Part shown: one piece after another, positions 1 through 5,454 of the stretch
Layout: each line of letters opens with the position of its first letter
Position numbering within the stretch: position 1 is the first letter of the stretch
Assembly: GCA_002716645.1 (NCBI GenBank)
Contig: PBBR01000022.1
Span: 22,374 to 28,262, forward strand
Source: Chloroflexota bacterium
GTDB taxonomy: Bacteria; Chloroflexota; Dehalococcoidia; UBA3495
DNA: 5,889 nucleotides
Direction: 5' to 3'
The notes under the pieces: model-generated
What the model was told of the DNA's origin: nothing
Seen by the model: only the letters and a program-made list of their open reading frames with translations
Databases searched by the model: none
Position numbers and translations under genes: made by a program

Positions 1-1934
1 GCTAATAGATAACTTGCTTTGTTCTTTTTCTGATCAATGAGTTTTACATTCTCCCTAAGTACTGGGTTTATATGTTGAACTCCTGGTATAGAAGTTAATT
101 TCGCAAGTTCCTCATCTTGTTTTACTTTCGAGAATGATATATCAGTTATGACTAGATCACCCCCTATCTCGTAAAGGGCTTGAGAACTTTCTAGGTGGGA
201 TAATGTTGGTTGGAACGCGGATGCGAACACCCCCAGCGCCATGGATAACATCAATATCGCAGACACAGCAGAATACCCGAAAGGATCTCTGCTCATCTTG
301 GTCAGTGTATATACCGCCCATGATGGAGCCCAAAAATTGATTGCAAAGGCTATTATCTTCAGGATATATGGAGATAATCGCATCAACAATAGGCCGCCTA
401 GCAAAAAGCCTAAGGCTGGTCCTATTAGAAGACTAGGTTCAACAAACAGGCTTTTATCGGAAATATCCTCCTCAACAAATCCAGACTTTGACTGGGTTTG
501 CCATAGGAGTAAAAGAAACAAGATCCCTATCAATCCATCTAGATAGAACTTGTGGATTATAGGAGTTACGGAAGGTCGTGACTTGTTGTCCAGAGATAGT
601 CCTAATGTACGCTTAAGAGCTAATCCGCCACTGATTAGTAACACTAATAGTGTGATCGCAGCGGAACAACCTGTCCAAACCCATAGGTATGGATTGCTAA
701 ACAGTAGGTTGCCTCCCAAGTCTGAAACGGAGGGTATGCTGTTTAGTAGCCAGACGTCTGCGATAATATCAGTCAAAAATGGGGAGATTAAGAATGCGGC
801 GAGAATGATTAAAAAATATGTACTGCTTTGCAGAATAAATATTTGCTGAAAGTTACCTCCTCGACTGTTGATTAAATTGGAGGTTGTATATTGGCCCTGC
901 CCAAACAATGTAATGATAGTTATTAAAAAGTAGAAATCAGCAACTAGTATCAATGATATAAACAGAAATATAGGTATCTGGGCGAGCAATTTGTTTTTAG
1001 TGTACTTGCTTAAAAGGCCTGATCGATGGCTGTTCTCAAGGTAAGTTAAAACTGTTGATCTAGGGAATTGTTTATTTATTTCGGTCTCTAGATTTTCCAG
1101 GGCTCCTTGAGTTTCTACTACTATGTCTGGTGTGATCACATTGGCGTTTATAAATATTAGCCATTCGTAATCCCCTACCATGTTGGGGTATTTATTTCCT
1201 ATTTTGTTTATGAAGTCATCTTCATTTACGTAAAGCGGGATAATTGGTTTGTCATTGACTTTTTGAATGGTGAAATAACTTGGCGTTCCCATCCAATATT
1301 CTTGTTGAGGATCGTTTGGTTCAGCTATGCCAACTATATTCATGATAATCAATTCAGATGTATCACCTTTGTATGGCAATATGTAGACGGTATCACCTAG
1401 GGAATAATGCATCAATTTAGCAATATCATTTCCAATGACTGTGTCGATCTGCAAATGGTTATCTAGGTGCTCTGTCTCACCGGTGCTGGGCCAAGTTCCT
1501 TCAATTAAATTACTATGTTTCTCAAAGTCAGTTAGGAAAAATGGCCTTCCAATAGGTCCACCAAATAAAGATAGAGTATCCATGGGATCGTTTGTAATAG
1601 ACAAATTTGATTGTGTGCGTCCATTCCTTGCGAAATTCTGGACGAGAAATCCGATATTGTTGTCGACAACTCGTTCTATTGATTCTTGGAGTGCTGAATA
1701 AGCTTCAGGAGCAATTGGTCTGTTTTGAGTAGTAACCCGAATGTTTAACGATCCGGGTGAGCTTGACGCAACTGCGTGCTGTAGCCCTGCTTCTGATATG
1801 GCTTGAGAGTAAATGTACCCTAACCCAACAGATACTAAGCCAATGCACGCCCCTATAAAAATAATAGACAGGTTTACCCAGGAGTAGCGTAGGTGCTTCG
1901 GCAGTAACCAAGTTGTCATTCTTAATTGGTTCAT
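1..1934 (-). CDS. FtsX/MacB-type ABC transporter permease, N-terminal part (runs off the left edge)
   Basis: An uninterrupted minus-strand frame of 644 codons runs from an ATG to the window edge without a stop. Residues 18-41 form a first membrane helix after a short basic amphipathic start. Residues about 42-315 form a large, probably extracytoplasmic MacB-like domain. Residues about 320-442 hold three membrane helices (about 322-345, 366-388, 416-440) matching an FtsX domain. Two more helices (about 464-479, 500-518) form a linker, and a helix at about 553-575, followed by a stretch resembling the start of the first outer domain, opens a second half. This is the layout of duplicated permeases that carry both membrane halves in one chain and pair with a separate MacB/LolD-type ATPase, moving lipids, lipoproteins, peptides or drugs. 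The ATPase is not in the window; substrate unknown. ATG at 1919 is an alternative start. Neither start has a clear ribosome site. Class confident, substrate not. Confidence 0.85.
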   Translation of the reverse strand, partial: MNQLRMTTWLLPKHLRYSWVNLSIIFIGACIGLVSVGLGYIYSQAISEAGLQHAVASSSPGSLNIRVTTQNRPIAPEAYSALQESIERVVDNNIGFLVQNFARNGRTQSNLSITNDPMDTLSLFGGPIGRPFFLTDFEKHSNLIEGTWPSTGETEHLDNHLQIDTVIGNDIAKLMHYSLGDTVYILPYKGDTSELIIMNIVGIAEPNDPQQEYWMGTPSYFTIQKVNDKPIIPLYVNEDDFINKIGNKYPNMVGDYEWLIFINANVITPDIVVETQGALENLETEINKQFPRSTVLTYLENSHRSGLLSKYTKNKLLAQIPIFLFISLILVADFYFLITIITLFGQGQYTTSNLINSRGGNFQQIFILQSSTYFLIILAAFLISPFLTDIIADVWLLNSIPSVSDLGGNLLFSNPYLWVWTGCSAAITLLVLLISGGLALKRTLGLSLDNKSRPSVTPIIHKFYLDGLIGILFLLLLWQTQSKSGFVEEDISDKSLFVEPSLLIGPALGFLLGGLLLMRLSPYILKIIAFAINFWAPSWAVYTLTKMSRDPFGYSAVSAILMLSMALGVFASAFQPTLSHLESSQALYEIGGDLVITDISFSKVKQDEELAKLTSIPGVQHINPVLRENVKLIDQKKNKASYLL

Positions 1935-1947
1935 CGAGGATTAGCCT

Positions 1948-1975
1948 AATATAGAGCGAGGATTCTAACAGTCAG
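1948..1975 (-). promoter_or_regulatory. Candidate promoter of the permease gene
   Basis: On the minus strand CTGACT (1975-1970) and TATATT (1953-1948) are separated by 16 bases, resembling a sigma-70 type -35/-10 pair (4 of 6 and 5 of 6 matches). The -10 ends 13 bases before the ATG, so the predicted transcript would begin only about 6-7 bases upstream of the start codon. That agrees with the missing Shine-Dalgarno sequence and would make the mRNA nearly leaderless. The -35 lies in the loop of the stem-loop at 1960-1999. Such matches arise by chance in AT-rich DNA, so this is tentative. Confidence 0.3.
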
Positions 1976-1999
1976 GGTTTTGTCTGCTAGTTAGAATCC
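1960..1999 (-). terminator. Stem-loop spanning the stop codon of the flavin monooxygenase gene
   Basis: The 10-base arm at 1990-1999 and the arm at 1960-1969 are perfect inverted repeats (GGATTCTAAC and GTTAGAATCC in minus-strand sense), enclosing a 20-base loop. The next outward pair (2000 with 1959) is G-U in the minus-strand transcript but an A-C mismatch in plus-strand RNA, which favours a role in the minus-strand transcript. The arm nearest the gene is made of its last sense codons and the loop starts with the TAG stop. No U-run follows, so it is not a classic intrinsic terminator; 3'-end protection or a weak terminator are alternatives. Confidence 0.4.
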
Positions 2000-3111
2000 C
2001 GATCGATTTTATTTTCGATTGCACCGCGCAGCATTGGCAGTAATTCTTCTGAGACTCTGTAGCATTCCTCAACGTGAGGAAAACCCGATAATATGAATTC
2101 ATCTATGCCCAAACACCAGTAATTTAGTAACTCTTGGCATATCTGTCCTGGGGTTCCTACTAAGGCACTTCCGCAGTTTACTCTTACCTCTGAAAGTCCG
2201 TTCCATAGATATTTTCCAAGACGATGGTCTGGCGCTTTAACTGCCTGAGCTTGCTGTCCGACCATCACAGTGCCTTCGATTGACGATCGTCTTTGGGCTT
2301 TCACTATAGGATCAGCATTTGATATTAGGTCTTCGGCAGCTTTCCATGCGGATTCTTCTGTATCGCGCATTATGATGTGCGTTCTTAACCCAAACGAAGG
2401 AGATCGTTCAGAGGTCTCAAATGCGTTTTTAAGTTGGATCAACCTCTTTTCGGTGTTTTCCAGAGGTTCTATCCATCCCAGATGTACATCGGCTTGTCTC
2501 GAGGATAGACCTATGGCATTGTCTGACACTCCTCCCAAGTAAAAACGTGGGGGATTAGAACCTGGAGATGGTGAGCAATATGCACCGTTCAACTTGTAGA
2601 ATGAACCTTCATATGAGACGGGGCCTTCCGTGTTCCAGAGAGTTCGGCACGCATCTATAAATTCTTCGGCCCGCTGGTATCTAGTGGAATGGTCACTGGT
2701 TTCGCCAATTCTTTCTAGATCGTTTTGTATCCCGCCGGGAACGATATTGATGTCTATACGACCATTTGAGATTTCGTGTAAAGCTCCTGCCATCTGAGCG
2801 AAAAGACCTAGAGAGATAAATCCAGGTCTCACAGCTATCAGAAATCTAATCTTTTTTGTGACGGCTGCCAGAGCAGTCGCCATGGTCCAAGTTTCAGCGA
2901 GAGGTGCGTCTTCTGAAAATAGCCCGTTGGCAAATCTGGTAGGAATTAATAAAGAATAAAAACCAAGATTCTCGGCCGTTTGAACTACTTCGCTTAGATA
3001 TTTGAAAGTAGGTTCTCTTTCCGCCTGTAGTGTACCAGCTTTATATCCGTCACCATCTATTGGTATAAACCAATCAAACTTTGGGTGGGGCCGGTTCAAA
3101 TAGGTTGTCAC
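1987..3111 (-). CDS. LLM-class flavin-dependent monooxygenase, SsuD-like (alkanesulfonate monooxygenase family)
   Basis: This 374-residue protein matches the bacterial luciferase-like TIM-barrel family and is close in length to E. coli SsuD, which uses reduced FMN and O2 to cleave alkanesulfonates into aldehyde and sulfite. Landmarks match SsuD in order: FIPIDGDG near residue 15, AVRPG (93-97), SNGR (115-118), HSTRY (141-145), YLGG (191-194), HLGW (W213), GLRTH (R243, H245), an arginine before the GSALVG loop (R310) and HVEECYRV (Y351). These correspond to SsuD Trp196, Arg226, His228, Arg297 and Tyr331 from memory of the family. The SsuD Cys54 position is Leu71 here, after roughly nine extra residues. 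The start is GTG, chosen for the good upstream ribosome site; an in-frame stop lies further upstream. No flavin reductase or sulfonate transporter is nearby, so the substrate is open: an alkanesulfonate, a sulfone or another small organic compound. Cytoplasmic. Confidence 0.88.
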   Translation of the reverse strand: MTTYLNRPHPKFDWFIPIDGDGYKAGTLQAEREPTFKYLSEVVQTAENLGFYSLLIPTRFANGLFSEDAPLAETWTMATALAAVTKKIRFLIAVRPGFISLGLFAQMAGALHEISNGRIDINIVPGGIQNDLERIGETSDHSTRYQRAEEFIDACRTLWNTEGPVSYEGSFYKLNGAYCSPSPGSNPPRFYLGGVSDNAIGLSSRQADVHLGWIEPLENTEKRLIQLKNAFETSERSPSFGLRTHIIMRDTEESAWKAAEDLISNADPIVKAQRRSSIEGTVMVGQQAQAVKAPDHRLGKYLWNGLSEVRVNCGSALVGTPGQICQELLNYWCLGIDEFILSGFPHVEECYRVSEELLPMLRGAIENKIDRDSN

Positions 3112-3117
3112 TGGGAT

Positions 3118-3124
3118 CTCCTCT
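3118..3124 (-). promoter_or_regulatory. Ribosome binding site fixing a GTG start
   Basis: AGAGGAG on the minus strand ends 6 bases before the GTG at 3111-3109. There is no in-frame ATG between this site and the in-frame stop upstream, so the site supports GTG as the true initiation codon of the monooxygenase. Confidence 0.75.
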
Positions 3125-3150
3125 AGAGTTGTAACATTTAGCTGGGCTAT

Positions 3151-3179
3151 ATCCTAAAGTTGAACAGTACTTGGGTCAA
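3151..3179 (-). promoter_or_regulatory. Candidate sigma-70 type promoter of the monooxygenase gene
   Basis: In the gap between the CtaG gene and the monooxygenase, TTGACC (3179-3174; 5 of 6 to consensus) is followed after 17 bases by TAGGAT (3156-3151; 4 of 6). Transcription would start near 3144, giving a leader of about 33 bases that contains the ribosome site. It is the best-spaced promoter-like pair in the window and implies that the monooxygenase is transcribed separately from ctaG. A small inverted repeat (TTTAG/CTAAA) flanks the -10 region. I see no recognisable operator. Confidence 0.45.
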
Positions 3180-3197
3180 GAAGACATTCTGAGTTTA

Positions 3198-4121
3198 TTA
3201 TGGGACTTGATCTAGAGACTTCTCATTGTTGTACCAGAAAATCATAGTGATACCAGCTACTAATATGCACATCATATCGCCGACTACCCAGAGACTTAGA
3301 CCCCCAATTTGTTGGTCTAGCATGGGAGCCAAGGCAAACGGTTGAGGAAATTCGTAGTAAGATTCATATAGTGTACTGCGAGAGAATGTGATGATTGCTC
3401 CTAGAAGAGTGTTTGGTAGTACTAACAGTCCTAGGAATAAGACTCTGAGCCCATAATGAAGTCTAGACCTGTGGGGTTTAGGGTCTATCACTATCCACCA
3501 GAATAATAATCCTGAGAACAGCATGGAAAAATGCATGAATTCGTGGAAAACGTCGTTTCGTACCGCTAAGTTGTGCAGAAACGGAATCTGCCACATATAC
3601 AATGAGCCCATAAAAATTACTGACGTGAGTACAGGATTTGTAATTTTAAAATAAAGAATCCTTATGATTCCGTTTCCTACGGTAGGCCTGACTATATTCA
3701 TTAAAGCCCACCTGGGCATTCCTCTCAATATAGGAGTTAGTGGTGCTCCTAATAGTATTAGTAGGGGTCCGAGCATTCTGAGCAGCAGATGTTGAACTTG
3801 ATGAATAGAGAATTGATGCTCAGCTAGAGGGTCTATTGGAGATTGTAGAGCTATAAAAACACATGCCAGACCAGAAAAAAAACATGTTTTCTGCCAAATA
3901 TTGATTGGATGGCTAGGATTGTTCCACCTCCTTAACCCATTCACGTATATATAAGCAACCATTAATAAAATAAGGCTTGGGAATGGATTGTTGCTCCACG
4001 CAAGAAGCAGGTTGTCTCCGGGTTCGATCCCACCATGAGCGTATGCCTTAGAACTATTGAGGAATAGACATGTGGATAATGATAGGAGACCTGCTAAAAG
4101 GTAGTATGGTTTAACTCGCAT
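3198..4121 (-). CDS. ctaG: CtaG-family cytochrome c oxidase assembly protein
   Basis: A 307-residue polytopic membrane protein of the Caa3_CtaG family, linked to assembly of caa3-type haem-copper oxidase, probably through copper delivery to the CuB centre (this family is unrelated in sequence to Cox11, also called CtaG). Residues 1-28 look like a signal peptide ending AYA before HGG. About seven membrane helices follow (near 47-65, 79-93, 113-133, 163-180, 199-213, 225-246, 275-297). Family hallmarks are visible: HQVQHLLL (H107, H111), MWQIPFLHNLA (P180, H183), HEFMH (H193, H197), the following FWW, and DQQIGG (269-274). The histidines sit at helix ends, as expected for metal ligands. Its ATG lies inside the end of the upstream YtkA-like gene (11-base overlap), so the two are very likely translationally coupled. 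The upstream ribosome site is weak (GAGAAA). No oxidase subunit genes are in the window. Confidence 0.88.
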   Translation of the reverse strand: MRVKPYYLLAGLLSLSTCLFLNSSKAYAHGGIEPGDNLLLAWSNNPFPSLILLMVAYIYVNGLRRWNNPSHPINIWQKTCFFSGLACVFIALQSPIDPLAEHQFSIHQVQHLLLRMLGPLLILLGAPLTPILRGMPRWALMNIVRPTVGNGIIRILYFKITNPVLTSVIFMGSLYMWQIPFLHNLAVRNDVFHEFMHFSMLFSGLLFWWIVIDPKPHRSRLHYGLRVLFLGLLVLPNTLLGAIITFSRSTLYESYYEFPQPFALAPMLDQQIGGLSLWVVGDMMCILVAGITMIFWYNNEKSLDQVP

Positions 4122-4650
4122 TAATTTTTTCTCGGGCTTTCATGCTTCTCCGAATACTGAAAGTCGCGTACACGGTAGCTCCAATCAGTACCACGAATAC
4201 CCCTATAAACACTAGACTACCTGACTGTGAGAGTCTGGGGCGCGGGATTGTTTGCGACGGTACCTGAATGGCCACTCGGCCAAGTGGACTCATCACATCT
4301 ATGCTCATTTCCCAGACACCAGGCCCTTCTAATTGAACTCTCGCGGTGTATTTAGCAGGCGTGAGCGGATTGTTCAAGGCGTTGGCCCACCCTCTGTGCC
4401 CATTTGTAGCATGGGTTCCCCATATCAGGACCCTAGCGTCTGAAACTGCAGAGTGATCCAATACATTGCTGACTATGATAGTGTAATCCACGGTTCCTAA
4501 GGATAAATGAGAGGGGTCTGCTTGGATATTCAGTATGTATGGCCCAGCCTCTGTTTTATAAGGCCTTGATTCAGTAAACTGACCATGTATTACCGTTGGT
4601 GTGACCAGAATTAGTAAAGCTATTAGTGGAAACGCTAGTTTATAAAGCAT
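4111..4650 (-). CDS. YtkA/FixH-like membrane-anchored Ig-fold protein
   Basis: A 179-residue protein with an N-terminal signal peptide (about 1-23, ending VIHGQ), an extracytoplasmic beta-sandwich at about 35-132, one membrane helix (144-165) and a basic cytoplasmic tail (RRSMKAREK). The middle follows the YtkA-like pattern: AGPYILNIQADP (35-46), a strand DYTIIV, a segment DARVLIW (71-77), then KYTARVQLEGPGVWEMSIDV (100-119), the aromatic-glycine-Trp end typical of these domains. YtkA/FixH-like domains recur beside copper-trafficking and cytochrome oxidase assembly genes, and here the gene overlaps ctaG by 11 bases, so a role in copper handling or oxidase maturation is inferred. There is no Cys-based copper motif; scattered histidines (H48, H66, H80, H85) are the only candidate ligands. 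The ATG has no ribosome site, and a -10-like box lies just upstream. Family fairly confident, role inferred from context. Confidence 0.72.
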   Translation of the reverse strand: MLYKLAFPLIALLILVTPTVIHGQFTESRPYKTEAGPYILNIQADPSHLSLGTVDYTIIVSNVLDHSAVSDARVLIWGTHATNGHRGWANALNNPLTPAKYTARVQLEGPGVWEMSIDVMSPLGRVAIQVPSQTIPRPRLSQSGSLVFIGVFVVLIGATVYATFSIRRSMKAREKINAS

Positions 4651-4658
4651 CTGTAGGA

Positions 4659-4664
4659 ATATTA
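4659..4664 (-). promoter_or_regulatory. Candidate -10 element for the YtkA-like/ctaG unit
   Basis: TAATAT lies on the minus strand 8 bases before the ATG of the YtkA-like gene, in the AT-rich run GTTAAATAATATTCC. Transcription would begin at or within a base or two of the start codon, consistent with the absence of a Shine-Dalgarno sequence and hence leaderless translation. The best upstream partner, TTGCAC, is poor and 19 bases away, so support is weak. Confidence 0.25.
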
Positions 4665-4698
4665 TTTAACATTGTCTCGTCTAGTGCAACTATTGGTG

Positions 4699-4748
4699 GT
4701 GATGACTGGTTTACGAGATCAGTGTGACAATAGTAAACCAGCCATCAC
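4699..4748 (-). terminator. Long stem-loop after the EthD-like gene
   Basis: Arms of 16 bases at 4733-4748 and 4699-4714 are inverted repeats with an 18-base loop between them. The only imperfect position (4705 with 4742) is a G-U wobble in the minus-strand transcript and an A-C mismatch in the plus-strand one, so the stem is continuous only in the sense direction of the neighbouring genes. It starts 5 bases after the TAG stop of the EthD-like gene and ends about 48 bases before the next ATG, the position expected for a transcript end. No U-run follows the stem, so factor-assisted termination or 3'-end stabilisation is as likely as intrinsic termination. Confidence 0.6.
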
Positions 4749-4753
4749 AAATA

Positions 4754-5413
4754 CTATAACTGGAAGGTTTTCTTCCAAATTCCGGGTGAACCTGGAGCGT
4801 GGATCATAGCGTCTCGCATTGCTGGGTTTTTGGGGTTTATGTCTCGTTGCTGTTCCCACTCAGATTGTTCTGATACTCGTTCGTTTTCAAATTCGTAGAC
4901 AACTGCGTAAGACGGAGCTCCTTTAACACATTTCCATCGCCTGCCTCTGATACATCCTGGTACTTTTTCATAGTTGGGAACATATACTGTGCTGTACCAT
5001 TCATTCCATTCGTCTTCTTTGCCAGAAACGGGGTCCATGCGTCCGATTTGTAGTGCAGGGGCCATGTCAGAATTTGATATGGAATCATCTAAGGACTGTG
5101 GATGTATCATCTCATATACGTTATTAATCATATTAGTCCCGATGATTCTAGGGCCTATTCGTTGCGCCCACTCTGACGGGCTTCTTTGGGTCCATGCGTC
5201 ACTATCAGTAACAGAAGAGTTTTCTAATTCGTAGCAAGCCAGATGTTTTGGGCCGCTTTTCACCGCTTCGTATCGTGCTGCGTTCAGGACTCCTGGAATA
5301 GAAGTAATCTCTGGGATATGTTCTTCGTTATACCATTTGTTGAATTCATCTTCATATTGTTCGGGCACATCTACCCATACCATTAAGAGTCCGGTTCCTT
5401 TCTTGTTAGTCAA
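4754..5413 (-). CDS. Two-domain dimeric alpha+beta barrel (EthD-like) protein
   Basis: A 219-residue soluble protein built of two repeats of a ferredoxin-like dimeric alpha+beta barrel fold. Repeat 1 (about 9-65) has a first strand LLMVWVDVP, a helix with FNKWYNEEHIPE (24-35), IPGV (39-42), ARYEAV (46-51) and YELEN (61-65). Repeat 2 (about 119-177) repeats the order: ALQIGRMDP, EWNEWYSTVYVPNY (135-148), VPGC (151-154), RRWKCV (158-163) and YEFEN (173-177). Both repeats are trailed by an SEW motif (80-82 and 184-186). The EEHIPE motif with its His32 is typical of EthD-like proteins found beside catabolic oxygenases and hydratases; the exact reaction is generally unknown and I assign none. The fused repeats could form a pseudo-dimer in one chain. 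The start is TTG behind a consensus ribosome site. It lies 41 bases after a crotonase-family gene, probably co-transcribed with it. Fold confident, function unknown. Confidence 0.8.
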   Translation of the reverse strand: MTNKKGTGLLMVWVDVPEQYEDEFNKWYNEEHIPEITSIPGVLNAARYEAVKSGPKHLACYELENSSVTDSDAWTQRSPSEWAQRIGPRIIGTNMINNVYEMIHPQSLDDSISNSDMAPALQIGRMDPVSGKEDEWNEWYSTVYVPNYEKVPGCIRGRRWKCVKGAPSYAVVYEFENERVSEQSEWEQQRDINPKNPAMRDAMIHAPGSPGIWKKTFQL

Positions 5414-5420
5414 TCTGATG

Positions 5421-5427
5421 CCTCCTT
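5421..5427 (-). promoter_or_regulatory. Consensus Shine-Dalgarno site fixing a TTG start
   Basis: AAGGAGG, a full match to the anti-Shine-Dalgarno complement, ends 7 bases before TTG at 5413-5411. No ATG or GTG lies at usable spacing, so TTG is the supported start of the EthD-like protein. A six-codon in-frame ATG reading (5446-5426) ends in a TAA that overlaps the first bases of this site. Confidence 0.8.
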
Positions 5428-5454
5428 ATTTCTTAAATCTGGTCATATTACCTG

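Noticed and set aside
241..849. Two plus-strand open frames (241-546 and 550-849) of about 100 codons each
   Set aside because: They lie opposite the continuous, hydrophobic, family-like permease frame and show no recognisable domain; they are antisense shadows.
1435..1701. Plus-strand 88-codon frame
   Set aside because: Antisense to the permease extracytoplasmic domain, with no supporting features.
1705..1911. Minus-strand 68-codon frame starting at 1911
   Set aside because: It is an out-of-frame overlap of the permease N-terminus, which reads with a good membrane helix and family features in the other frame.
2270..2542. Plus-strand 90-codon frame
   Set aside because: Antisense to conserved parts of the flavin monooxygenase, including the R243/H245 region; no independent evidence.
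4837..5234. Frames on both strands within the EthD-like gene (4837-5088 minus, 4974-5234 plus)
   Set aside because: Both overlap the two-repeat protein, whose internal duplication confirms its frame.
73..5308. Similar stretches (ACTCCTGG.ATAGAAGT) near 79-94 and 5288-5303, suggesting a dispersed repeat
   Set aside because: Both encode a TSIPGV peptide in unrelated proteins and similarity stops at the ends; treated as coincidence.
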